Assembly: GCF_016741775.1 (NCBI RefSeq)
Contig: NZ_JAERRK010000005.1
Coordinates: forward strand, 1 to 64,000
Source of the DNA: Streptomyces actinomycinicus
Lineage (GTDB): Bacteria; Actinomycetota; Actinomycetes; Streptomycetales; Streptomycetaceae
Direction of reading: 5' to 3'
DNA: 64,000 nucleotides
Both the position numbers and the translations under genes were made by a program. Of the stretch, positions 1 to 7,739 are shown piece by piece. The stretch's first letter is position 1; each line of letters begins with the position of its first letter. Under the pieces are notes generated by a model that saw only the letters and a list, made by a program, of their open reading frames with translations, made no database searches and had not been told where the DNA came from.

Positions 1-2
1 GC

Positions 3-1814
3 GTCGCGGTGCGCCGGGCCGTGGAGCAGAGCCTGGTGCTGGAGAAGGAACTGCTCGTCGATCCGGAGTACTTCGGGGCGCTCGTGCACCGCGTGCCGCA
101 ACTGGCCGGAGCCGACGTCCGGCTCAAGCACGGTGCCACCCACAACGAACTGACCCGCTACCGCTACGACGTCACCCTCTACAAGTCCGGCGTCGTCTGC
201 CAGTCCCTGGCCGAGGCACCGGCGCGGCCCTGGGCCCGGGACCTGGACGCCCTGGCCGATCAGCTGCGGTCCGCGCGGCCCGACCGGCTGCGGGTGACCG
301 GCGTTCCCAACGCGCGGATCTCGAAGGACCTGGCCGTACAGCGAGCGCTGGATGCCGGGAGTGCGGCGGCCGGTCCGGTCACGCCCGGCGTGGAGCCGGA
401 GGAGTTCCGGCGCCTGGGCGAGGCGCACGGCTATTGGACCGCGATCAGCTGGAGCACCCACGATCCGGCCTCCGTCGACGTGGTCTTTCTCAGGCGGGAA
501 CTGCTCGGCGACGGCGTGCCCGTCGGGCTCTACGTGCCCGCGGGCCCGGCGGACACCGGTACTCCGCTGTCCGCGTGGACCACCAGCCCGGCCACCGGAC
601 GGGACACCGGTGCCCTGCTCACGGCCCTGCGGGAGCACGTGCGCCGGCAGCTGCCCGAGTACATGCGTCCCGCTGCGATCGTGCCGCTGGACCGGCTCCC
701 GCTCACCGCCAACGGCAAGCTCGACCGTGCCGCGCTCCCGGACTTCGCCCCGGAGCCCGCCGATGTCGGCCGGGCTCCGGCCACCCCGCAGGAGCAGGTC
801 GTGTGCGAGCTGTTCGCCGAGGTGCTGGGCCGGCCGGTGGTCGGGGTGGACGAGGACTTCTTCGACCTGGGCGGGCACTCCCTGCTGGCCACGCGGCTGA
901 TGGCCCGGCTGCGGTCCTCGTTCGGTGTCGAGCTGGGGCTGCGGCACCTGTTCGAGGCGCCGACCCCGGCCGGGATCAGCGCCCGGCTGGATGTCGACGA
1001 CGCGGACGGCTCGTACGAGGTGGTGCTGCCGCTGCGGACCGGGGGCGGCCGGCCGCCGCTGTTCTGCATCCACCCGGGCGGTGGCCTCAGCTGGTCGTAC
1101 AGCGCGCTGATCAAGCACGTCGATCCGCAGTACCCGCTGTACGGCATCCAGGCGCGCAGCCTGGCCCGTCCGGAGCCGCGGCCGGCCAGCGTGGAGGAGA
1201 TGGCGGTGGACTATGCCGACCAGATCCAGACGGTGCAGCCGCACGGCCCGTACCACGTGGCCGGCTGGTCGTTCGGCGGGCTGTGCGCGCACGCCCTGGC
1301 CGCGGAGTTCCAGCGGCGGGGCGAGCCGGTGGCGCTGGTCGCGGTGCTCGACGTGATCCCCGACTGGCAGGGCCTGACCCATGCCGATGTGCCGGCCCCC
1401 GACGACCGGGTGATGCTGCTGTACCACGTGGGTCTCGTCGACGACGGCCACCGGTCCGACGACACGGAGCTGACCTTCGCCGAGGCGCGGGACATCCTGC
1501 GCCGCCAGGGCAGTGTGCTGGCCAACCTGGAGGAGGACCGGCTCGCGACGATCACCGAGATCTCGGCGAACAACACTCACCTGACCATCGACTACCGGCC
1601 CGGCCCGATCGACGCCGACCTGCTGCTGATCGCCTGCTCGGAGCAGCAGGACCCGCCGGTCGAGGCCGCAGCCTGGCAACCGTACGTCCGTGGCACCGTC
1701 GAGGCCCACGTGGTGCCCGGCGAGCACGGAACCATGCTGACCCGGCCGGACACGCTGGCCGAGGTCGGCCGGATCCTGTCGGCCAAGCTCCAGCAGCTCG
1801 CCGGCGACCGATGA
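3..1814 (+). CDS. NRPS terminal module, 3' part (N-MT / A tail / PCP / TE)
   Basis: The reading frame is open to the left edge, so this is the C-terminal part of a larger peptide synthetase. Counting from the GTG at 9, residues 1-200 hold the end of an N-methyltransferase domain embedded in an adenylation domain (NELTRYRYDV motif near 47). The A10 motif NGKLDR is at 235-240, the carrier motif DLGGHSL gives the pantetheine Ser 291, and a thioesterase follows with GWSFGG (Ser 421) and a late GEHGT histidine. It should N-methylate and load the last amino acid and release the peptide, probably by cyclisation. With the kynurenine-pathway genes just downstream, this fits the MeVal-TE end of the third actinomycin synthetase; that identity is inference because the A-domain pocket lies outside the window. 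Confidence 0.93.
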   Translation, partial: VAVRRAVEQSLVLEKELLVDPEYFGALVHRVPQLAGADVRLKHGATHNELTRYRYDVTLYKSGVVCQSLAEAPARPWARDLDALADQLRSARPDRLRVTGVPNARISKDLAVQRALDAGSAAAGPVTPGVEPEEFRRLGEAHGYWTAISWSTHDPASVDVVFLRRELLGDGVPVGLYVPAGPADTGTPLSAWTTSPATGRDTGALLTALREHVRRQLPEYMRPAAIVPLDRLPLTANGKLDRAALPDFAPEPADVGRAPATPQEQVVCELFAEVLGRPVVGVDEDFFDLGGHSLLATRLMARLRSSFGVELGLRHLFEAPTPAGISARLDVDDADGSYEVVLPLRTGGGRPPLFCIHPGGGLSWSYSALIKHVDPQYPLYGIQARSLARPEPRPASVEEMAVDYADQIQTVQPHGPYHVAGWSFGGLCAHALAAEFQRRGEPVALVAVLDVIPDWQGLTHADVPAPDDRVMLLYHVGLVDDGHRSDDTELTFAEARDILRRQGSVLANLEEDRLATITEISANNTHLTIDYRPGPIDADLLLIACSEQQDPPVEAAAWQPYVRGTVEAHVVPGEHGTMLTRPDTLAEVGRILSAKLQQLAGDR

Positions 1815-1884
1815 CGTGCGGAGGCCGCCCACGAGGCACTCCACCGTCCGCTTTCTGCGGGACCTACGCCCGAGGACTGACTAC

Positions 1885-2517
1885 ATGCTGACCGACGTGC
1901 TCTCCGTCGACCTGACCAAGGCCCTGGCGGCCGTGGACGGGTGGCTGAGCGACTACATCCGCAAACCGCACCCCCGATTGGGACGCCCCGGCCCGGTCTG
2001 CCCGTTCGTCGAACCGGCCCAGCGCGCCGACGCGCTGGAGATACGGGTCAGGCTGGTGGGCCCGACCCCGAGCCAGGCCCTGATCGACGAGGTGATCCGC
2101 TGTGCCCTCGACGAGTTCAGCGAGGTCGACTGGAAGGCCGGCAACCCGAACCTGCGCTCGCTGCTGCTCGTCCTGCCGGATCTGCCGCCCGAGCACCTGC
2201 ACCTGCTGGACGCGGCGCACGCCGCGCTCAAACCGGAGACCGTGCGCCGGGGTCTGATGATCGCCCAGTTCCACGAGAGGTGCACCGAGAAGGCGGCCCG
2301 CAACCCGCACTTCGAGGTGAGCTACGCCCCGGTGCCGATGATGGCGGTGCGGTCCATGGCGATCCACGACGTGCTGTTCCTGGCGGACCGGCGGGAGTGG
2401 TTCGAGCAGTACGCGCAGCGCTTCGGCTCCCGCTACCGCGACTCGGGGCACGGTATCGACCCGCTGCTGACCGAGGTCTACGAGCGGGCCCGTGCCGCCC
2501 ACGGTTCGGGGAGCTGA
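1885..2517 (+). CDS. DUF6875-like protein of unknown function
   Basis: A 210-residue protein that I recognise only as resembling the DUF6875 group. The ATG at 1885 is preferred over the upstream in-frame start at 1816 because GAGGA lies 8 bases before it and the first residues (MLTDVLSVDL) begin an ordinary helix. It is soluble, with no signal peptide or membrane segment. A CPFVEPAQRADALEIRV stretch near the N-terminus and an HERC motif in the middle (FHERCTEKAARNPHFEVSYAP) are the most distinctive features. It lies between the NRPS end (71 bases upstream) and the formamidase (4 bases downstream), so it is co-transcribed with the tryptophan-derived precursor pathway and may serve it. No reaction can be assigned. 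Confidence 0.7.
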   Translation: MLTDVLSVDLTKALAAVDGWLSDYIRKPHPRLGRPGPVCPFVEPAQRADALEIRVRLVGPTPSQALIDEVIRCALDEFSEVDWKAGNPNLRSLLLVLPDLPPEHLHLLDAAHAALKPETVRRGLMIAQFHERCTEKAARNPHFEVSYAPVPMMAVRSMAIHDVLFLADRREWFEQYAQRFGSRYRDSGHGIDPLLTEVYERARAAHGSGS

Positions 2518-2521
2518 GCGG

Positions 2522-3433
2522 ATGAGCGTCGGACCACGGTCCGCCAGGCGGGCGACGACCGGTGCCCCCGTGTACCGGGGTATGGATCGGGCCACGCTCG
2601 ACCTGCAGTACTCGCCGAGTTCCCGGGTGCCGAGTCTGGACGCCTACCTCCGCGAGTACGCGCGGCTGAGCGAGGCGGCCCGCCGGGACCGGCCGGTGCG
2701 TGCCTCGCTCGCCTACGGCCCGCACCCGGCCGAGCTGCTCGACTACTTCCCCGGCGCGGGTCCCGGGTGTCCGCCGCTGCTGGTCTTCGTGCACGGCGGG
2801 AACTGGCAGGCGCTCGGCCGGTCCGAATCGGCGTTCGCGGTACCGCCGTTGCTCGAGGCGGGGGCGGCGGTGGCGGTGATCGAGTACGGTCTCGCCCCCG
2901 GTGTCGGCCTGGACGCGATGGCGGGCATGGTGCGGCGCAGCGTGGCCTGGCTGCTCGGGCACGCGGACGGGCTCGGGTTCGATCCGCGGCGGCTGCATCT
3001 GTGCGGCACCTCGGCCGGCGCCCACCTGGCCGCGATGGCCCTGCTGCCGGGCCCGTCGGACGGGCCCGACGTCTCCGCGCGGATCGCCGGGGCGGTGCTG
3101 CTCAGCGGCATGTACGACCTGGAGCCGGTCCGGCTGTCGTACGTCAACGAGGCGCTGCGGCTGGACGAGGCGGGGGCGCGTCGTAACAGCCCGCTGCATC
3201 GGCTGCCGGCCCGGCTGCCCCCTCTGGTGGTCGCCCGCGGCGGCAACGAGACCGAGGAGTACGTCCGCCAGCACGACCGGATGGTGAGGGCGCTGCGGTT
3301 CCGGGCCGCGGTGAGGGAGGTCGTCGCCGAGCGGCGCGATCACTTCGATCTCCCCTACGACCTGGGGGTGCGTGGCACCGGACTGGGCGACGCGGTCCTG
3401 GCGCACATGGGACTGGGAGGAACCACCGCATGA
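2522..3433 (+). CDS. Kynurenine formamidase-type alpha/beta hydrolase
   Basis: 303-residue alpha/beta hydrolase. The oxyanion HGGNW motif (VFVHGGNW) and the nucleophile elbow GTSAGAH (catalytic Ser) mark the arylformamidase/esterase group, and a late DHFDLPYDL segment supplies the catalytic His. It should hydrolyse N-formylkynurenine, the product of the dioxygenase encoded next, to kynurenine. The ATG at 2522 is chosen over the upstream in-frame ATG at 2492 because it follows the previous stop by 4 bases and has GGGAG 9 bases before it. The 3' end overlaps the dioxygenase start by 4 bases (ATGA), which implies translational coupling. Family assignment is firm; the substrate follows from the neighbours. 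Confidence 0.88.
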   Translation: MSVGPRSARRATTGAPVYRGMDRATLDLQYSPSSRVPSLDAYLREYARLSEAARRDRPVRASLAYGPHPAELLDYFPGAGPGCPPLLVFVHGGNWQALGRSESAFAVPPLLEAGAAVAVIEYGLAPGVGLDAMAGMVRRSVAWLLGHADGLGFDPRRLHLCGTSAGAHLAAMALLPGPSDGPDVSARIAGAVLLSGMYDLEPVRLSYVNEALRLDEAGARRNSPLHRLPARLPPLVVARGGNETEEYVRQHDRMVRALRFRAAVREVVAERRDHFDLPYDLGVRGTGLGDAVLAHMGLGGTTA

Positions 3434-4389
3434 CCACCGAGCAGACCGCACGGGACACCGGGCGGGCCGCACAAGGCAGCGAGCAGACAGCACAGGACAC
3501 CCGGCGGACCGCACAAGGCAGCGAGCAGACAGCACAGGACACCCGGCGGGCCGCAGAGGGCACCGGGTCCGGGTCCGGGTGCCCGCTGGCCGCCGGCCCG
3601 CCGCCGGGCACCACGCCGTACGCACACTATGCGCGGATGGACGAGCTGCTGGCGCTGCAGCATCCGCTCAGTCCGGCGAGGACCGAGCCGGGCTTCATCA
3701 TCATGAGCCAGGTGAAGGAGCTGCTGTTCAAGCTGCTGCACACCGAACTCACGGCGGCGCGCGACCAGTTGGCGGGCGACCGGCTCGGCGAGGCGCTGTG
3801 GACCCTGCGCCGGTCCGCGCGGGTGCAGCAGGTGCTGCTGGTCTCCTGGGAGACGTTCTCGGTGCTGTCACCGGTGGAGTTCGCCGAGTTCCGGGACGTC
3901 CTCGGATCGGCGTCCGGGTTCCAGTCGGCCGGATACCGGCGGCTGGAGTTCCTGCTCGGCAACAAGAACCCGGCCATGACCGGGCCCCACCGGGACACGG
4001 CCGGCTACGCGGCGGTGACGGCCCAGCTGTACGAGCCGAGCCTGTACGACGCGGCGCTGGCGCTGCTGGTGCGCCGCGGGCTGCTCGCGCCGGACGGCCC
4101 CGGGAACCGGGACGCGGCGCAGCCGTACCGCAGCGGCCCGCAGGTCGAGGAGGCATGGCGGGCGGTCTACCGGGACCCGGCGCGCCATCACGACCTGCAC
4201 CTGCTGGCCGAGGCGCTGATGGACACCGCGGACCAGTTCGCCCGCTGGAGGTACACGCATCTGCTGACGGTGCAGAGGATGCTCGGCGACAAGCCGGGCA
4301 CCGGCGGCACGGAGGGCGTGGCCTGGCTGGCCCGGATCAGTGAGCACCGCTTCTTCCCGGAGCTGTGGTCGGTGCGTTCGACGCTCTGA
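3430..4389 (+). CDS. kynA: Tryptophan 2,3-dioxygenase
   Basis: 319-residue heme dioxygenase that opens the indole ring of tryptophan to give N-formylkynurenine. The C-terminal signature around HLLTVQRMLGDKPGTGGTEG supplies the proximal heme ligand His 277 and the GTGG substrate loop. The family FI-x-x-HQ-x-x-EL-x-FK helix is present at 89-101 but reads FIIMSQVKELLFK, so the distal His of typical bacterial TDOs is Ser 93, as in IDO-type enzymes. Residues 4-45 are three tandem 14-residue repeats (EQTA-x-DT-x-R-x-A-x-G-S/T), an unusual hydrophilic extension before the catalytic core begins near 60. It overlaps the formamidase by 4 bases and precedes kynureninase, forming a tryptophan-to-anthranilate module for the neighbouring NRPS. 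Confidence 0.95.
   Translation: MTTEQTARDTGRAAQGSEQTAQDTRRTAQGSEQTAQDTRRAAEGTGSGSGCPLAAGPPPGTTPYAHYARMDELLALQHPLSPARTEPGFIIMSQVKELLFKLLHTELTAARDQLAGDRLGEALWTLRRSARVQQVLLVSWETFSVLSPVEFAEFRDVLGSASGFQSAGYRRLEFLLGNKNPAMTGPHRDTAGYAAVTAQLYEPSLYDAALALLVRRGLLAPDGPGNRDAAQPYRSGPQVEEAWRAVYRDPARHHDLHLLAEALMDTADQFARWRYTHLLTVQRMLGDKPGTGGTEGVAWLARISEHRFFPELWSVRSTL
3439..3564 (+). repeat. Three 42-bp coding repeats in the dioxygenase N-terminus
   Basis: Three in-frame copies of a 42-base unit encode 14 residues each (EQTARDTGRAAQGS, EQTAQDTRRTAQGS, EQTAQDTRRAAEGT). Copies 2 and 3 are almost identical in DNA, pointing to recent expansion by slippage. Confidence 0.9.
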
Positions 4390-4420
4390 CCCGCCGACCC
4401 ACTTGAGAGAAGGAGGGCCC

Positions 4421-5683
4421 ATGACGAGCGGGATCACACGCGCGGCGGCCGAGGAACTGGACGCGGCCGATGCGCTGGCCGGGTTCCGGGAGCGGTTCGT
4501 CGTCGACGATCCGGAACTGATCTACCTGGACGGCAACTCGCTGGGGCGGCTGCCCGCCGCGACCCCGGACCGGCTGCGTGAGGTGATCGAGGACGGCTGG
4601 GGCGCCGGACTCGTGCGGTCCTGGCAGGGCTGGATCGACTGGGGCGCCCGGCTCGGCGACCGCCTGGCGGCCCATGTGCTGGGTGCCCGGCCGGGCGAGG
4701 TGGTGCTCTCGGACTCGACGTCGGTCAACCTGTACAAGCTGGCCGGGGCCGCCCTGGACGCGGCCCCGGGACGGGGCACGGTGCTGATCGACGCCGAGGA
4801 CTTCCCGACCAACCGGTACGTCCTGCAGGGGCTCGCCGGTCAGCGGGGACTGCGGCTGCGCCGGCTGGCCTCCGACCCGGACGGCGGACTCGACCTGGAT
4901 CTGCTGCGGTCCGCCCTGGACGGGGACGTCGCGCTGGTGGTGCTGTCGCTCGTGTCCTACCGCAGCGGCGCGCTGCTGGACATGGCGGAGGTGAACGAAC
5001 TGGCCCGGGCGGCCGGCGCGCGGGTCCTGTGGGACCTGTCGCACGCGGCCGGGGCGGTCCCCGTCGACCTGACCGCGACCGGTGCGGAGCTGGCCGTGGG
5101 CTGCACCTACAAGTACCTCAACGGCGGCCCCGGTTCACCCGCCTTCCTGTACGTGCGGCGGGAGCTGCAGGCCGGACTGCGGCAGCCGGTGTGGGGCTGG
5201 TTCGGGCAGCGCGAGCAGTTCCGGATGGGGCCCGACTACGACCCGGTGCCGGGCATCGAGCGGTTCCTGGTGAGCACGCCCCCGCTGTTGTCGCTGGCGG
5301 CGGTCGATCCGGCGCTCACGCTCGTCGAGGAGGCCGGTGTGGCGCGGATCCGGGCGAAGGGGCTGCAGCTAGGCCGGCTGGCCGACGAGCTGGCGGACGC
5401 CTGGCTGAGACCGCTGGGGTTCCGGCGCGCCTCGCCCCGCGAGCCGCAGCGGCGCGGCTGCCATGTGTCGATGTACCACCCCGATGCCTGGCGGATCTGC
5501 CAGACGCTGGCCGCGGACGCGAAGGTCGTGTGCGACTACCGGGTCCCGGACCGGCTGCGGATCGGCCCGTCCCCGCTGTACACGCGGTTCACCGAGGTCT
5601 GGGACGCGCTGGACCGGATCCGCGCCGTCACGGCCGACCGCACCTACACGTCCCGCTCCGCCGACCTGGCCCGGGTGACCTGA
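4421..5683 (+). CDS. kynU: Kynureninase
   Basis: 420-residue PLP enzyme of fold type I. Motifs are YLDGNSLGRLP near the N-terminus, DEDFPTN-like phosphate-loop region near 127, WDLSHAAGAVPVD at 204-216 (cofactor Asp), and the Schiff-base lysine in CTYKYLNGGPGSPAFLYV (Lys 231). It cleaves kynurenine or 3-hydroxykynurenine to (3-hydroxy)anthranilate plus alanine. The ATG at 4421 has a perfect AGGAGG at 4411-4416; the longer frame from 4340 runs into the previous gene. In actinomycin-type pathways the homologue acts on 4-methyl-3-hydroxykynurenine. No kynurenine 3-hydroxylase is recognisable nearby, so that step is either outside the window or done by another oxygenase such as the P450 at 13848. 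Confidence 0.95.
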   Translation: MTSGITRAAAEELDAADALAGFRERFVVDDPELIYLDGNSLGRLPAATPDRLREVIEDGWGAGLVRSWQGWIDWGARLGDRLAAHVLGARPGEVVLSDSTSVNLYKLAGAALDAAPGRGTVLIDAEDFPTNRYVLQGLAGQRGLRLRRLASDPDGGLDLDLLRSALDGDVALVVLSLVSYRSGALLDMAEVNELARAAGARVLWDLSHAAGAVPVDLTATGAELAVGCTYKYLNGGPGSPAFLYVRRELQAGLRQPVWGWFGQREQFRMGPDYDPVPGIERFLVSTPPLLSLAAVDPALTLVEEAGVARIRAKGLQLGRLADELADAWLRPLGFRRASPREPQRRGCHVSMYHPDAWRICQTLAADAKVVCDYRVPDRLRIGPSPLYTRFTEVWDALDRIRAVTADRTYTSRSADLARVT

Positions 5684-5758
5684 CCGCCGTTTCCCAGCGG
5701 TCACCGCCCCGGCCCGGCCCCGCACCATCTCCCCCGACCACCCCGATACGGAGTGCCC

Positions 5759-6799
5759 ATGGCAGACGCATCCCCGCTCAGCACCGACGGACTGGTCCAG
5801 ATCCTGTTCGGCTCCTCGGCCTTCCAGATGCTCAACGCGGGCCGGAACCTTGGCCTGTTCGCCCTGCTCCACCGGCAGCCCGGGCTCACCGCCGGAGAGA
5901 TCGGCCGGGAACTCGGCCTGGCGGAGCGCCCGGTACAGATCCTGCTGCTGGGCACCACCGCCCTGCGGCTCACGACCCGTCAGGGCGAGGGTTACGCCAA
6001 CGCCGGCCTGCTCGACGCACTGTTCGCGGACGGAACCTGGGAGATCATCGAGGATCTGATCGAGTACGAGGAGCGGATCGTCCGCCCCGCCGAGGTGGAC
6101 TTCACCCAGTCCCTGCGCGAGAACACCAACGTCGGCCTGCGGCGGATCAAGGGGACGGGCCCGGACCTGTACCACCGGCTGTCCGCGGACCCCGGTCTCG
6201 AGCAGCTCTTCTACCGCTGCATGCGGTCCTGGTCGCGGCTGTCGAACCCCGTCCTGGTGGGGAAGGCCGATCTGAAGGGGGTGCGCCGGGTGCTCGACGT
6301 GGGCGGCGGCGACGGCGTGAACGCCATCGCCCTCGCCCGGGCGAACCCGGGCGTCGAGTTCACCGTGCTGGACCTTCCCGGCACGGCCGAGATCGCCCGC
6401 CGCAGGATCGCCGAGCACGGGCTGAGCGACCGGATCTCCGTCCGGGCGGCCGACATCTTCGCCGACACGTATCCGCCGGGGCACGACTGCGTACTGTTCG
6501 CCAACCAGCTGGTGATCTGGTCGCCGGAGGAGAACACGAGCCTGCTGCGCAAGGCCTACGCCGCCCTGCCGGACGGCGGGCGGGTCCTGGTGTTCAACGC
6601 CATGTCCGACGACAGCGGCGACGGTCCGCTCTATGCGGCGCTGGACAACGTGTACTTCGCGACGCTGCCCGCCCGCAGCAGCACCATCTACCGGTGGGAC
6701 CAGTACGAGGAGTGGTTCGCCGCGGCGGGTTTCGTGAAGTCCGAGCGGCTGCCGGGCGGCAGGTGGACGCCGCACGGCGTGATCAGTGCGGTCAAGTGA
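5759..6799 (+). CDS. SAM-dependent C-/O-methyltransferase of small aromatic substrates
   Basis: 346 residues. An N-terminal winged-helix dimerisation region (AFQMLNAGRNLGLFALLHRQPGLTAGEI) is followed by the Rossmann core with VLDVGGGDGVNAIALA (SAM motif I) and the acidic EFTVLDLPG strand end. The architecture matches methyltransferases such as SibL, which methylates 3-hydroxykynurenine at C4, and the actinomycin homologues. With dioxygenase, formamidase and kynureninase upstream, the likely product is 4-methyl-3-hydroxyanthranilate. The ATG at 5759 is favoured (GGAG at 5750-5753) over the GTG at 5753. It is the last gene of the rightward operon and is followed by a strong hairpin. Methylation of carbon rather than oxygen is inference from context. 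Confidence 0.87.
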   Translation: MADASPLSTDGLVQILFGSSAFQMLNAGRNLGLFALLHRQPGLTAGEIGRELGLAERPVQILLLGTTALRLTTRQGEGYANAGLLDALFADGTWEIIEDLIEYEERIVRPAEVDFTQSLRENTNVGLRRIKGTGPDLYHRLSADPGLEQLFYRCMRSWSRLSNPVLVGKADLKGVRRVLDVGGGDGVNAIALARANPGVEFTVLDLPGTAEIARRRIAEHGLSDRISVRAADIFADTYPPGHDCVLFANQLVIWSPEENTSLLRKAYAALPDGGRVLVFNAMSDDSGDGPLYAALDNVYFATLPARSSTIYRWDQYEEWFAAAGFVKSERLPGGRWTPHGVISAVK

Positions 6800-6828
6800 C
6801 GACCCGTCACCGGACGTTGCCGCGCGCC

Positions 6829-6860
6829 GAGGGCTCCACGACGGTCGTCGTGGAGCCCTC
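6829..6860. terminator. 14-bp perfect hairpin between convergent genes
   Basis: GAGGGCTCCACGAC (6829-6842), a 4-base loop, then the exact reverse complement (6847-6860). It lies between the methyltransferase end and the convergent LmbU-family gene end, so it probably terminates both transcripts. There is no T tract, as is common in Streptomyces. Confidence 0.85.
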
Positions 6861-6911
6861 GGTCCGGGGTGGTCGTCGGCCGGCCGGGTCAGCCGGCGGG
6901 TGTGAGGGCCG

Positions 6912-7454
6912 TCAGTGCCCGAGTTCGTCCGCGGCGGCCCGGTCGAGCGTGAGCAGTATCCATTCCTCGAAGTCCCGGTCGTCCTTGGACGCCGCCTCGC
7001 GCCAGCGCTCGACGCGGTCGGTGGGGACGCTGATGCGGGGCAGACTGGCGCGGGCGGGCACCCCCGTCCGGTTGCCGCGGCGGTTCTCCCGCAGCCGGAG
7101 TCTGAGTTCGTTCCTGGACCAGCCCTGCCGCTCGGCCCGGTCCAGCCAGCTGTCGGCCTCCGCGGGCGGCAGCGAGGCGACCTCGGCGTGGTGCCCGAAG
7201 CTCAGCGCCTCGCGCCGGCGCCAGAACTCGAAGTGCCGTGCCACCCATGCGTAGTTGCGCAGGGTCTGGTAGTCGAGCCCGGCGGCCTGCACTCCGGTCT
7301 GGTACCGGTCGGCATAGCGCTCCTGGCCGTAGACGAGCCAGTCGCCCAGACACCAGGCGGAGGAGTCGGCGATCTGGAAGATGTGCAGTCCGGCCTTCTC
7401 CCACCGGTCGTACGGAAGGGTGGCCGGGATCTTGAGGCCGACCCGGGTGGTCAT
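6912..7454 (-). CDS. LmbU-family cluster-situated regulator
   Basis: The protein starts MTTRVGLKIPATLPYDRWEKAG and contains WCLGDWLVYGQERYADRY and YAWVARHFEFWRRREAL, hallmarks of the LmbU family, whose founder activates lincomycin biosynthesis; homologues occur in actinomycin clusters. From the ATG at 7454 it has 180 residues, with AGGA six bases upstream of the start. The same frame stays open to 7682, giving up to 256 residues with an Arg-rich, low-complexity extension, so a longer form cannot be excluded. A promoter-like pair lies at 7646-7675, implying a leader of nearly 200 bases if the short start is right. The gene converges on the tryptophan-module operon and probably controls this locus. 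Confidence 0.85.
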   Translation of the reverse strand: MTTRVGLKIPATLPYDRWEKAGLHIFQIADSSAWCLGDWLVYGQERYADRYQTGVQAAGLDYQTLRNYAWVARHFEFWRRREALSFGHHAEVASLPPAEADSWLDRAERQGWSRNELRLRLRENRRGNRTGVPARASLPRISVPTDRVERWREAASKDDRDFEEWILLTLDRAAADELGH

Positions 7455-7645
7455 GATCCGTTCCTGGCCCCCCGCGCTCCTGCGGGGAAGCGCCGCGTCC
7501 TCCGCTCTGCGGCCGGCCGGTAATGGACGGGCCCGCTGGTCCTGCTTGGCGATTTGCTGCACCGGCTTTCTCCTGGGATTGAGGCACTGACGCATCTCGC
7601 ACCAGTCGTCGCGGCCTTGCGTCATCAAGGTGTCAAGCTGAAAAA

Positions 7646-7675
7646 ACCGTAGATCACCGCCAAAGATGCCGTCAA
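7646..7675 (-). promoter_or_regulatory. Candidate housekeeping promoter for the LmbU-family gene
   Basis: On the minus strand TTGACG (7675-7670) and TACGGT (7651-7646) are separated by 18 bases, a plausible sigma-HrdB-type -35/-10 pair in a locally AT-richer stretch. Transcription would begin near 7640, leaving a leader of about 185 bases before the ATG at 7454. Confidence 0.45.
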
Positions 7676-7739
7676 TGAACATTTCCGGCCGTGATCGATC
7701 CGATTGCGGCGCAATCTTTCACTGGAAGGGGATCCTCGG

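Noticed and set aside
3430..5683. Kynurenine genes as an ordinary NAD or tryptophan-catabolism operon
   Set aside because: They overlap each other and directly follow an NRPS release module and precede a C-methyltransferase-type gene, which fits a biosynthetic precursor pathway better.
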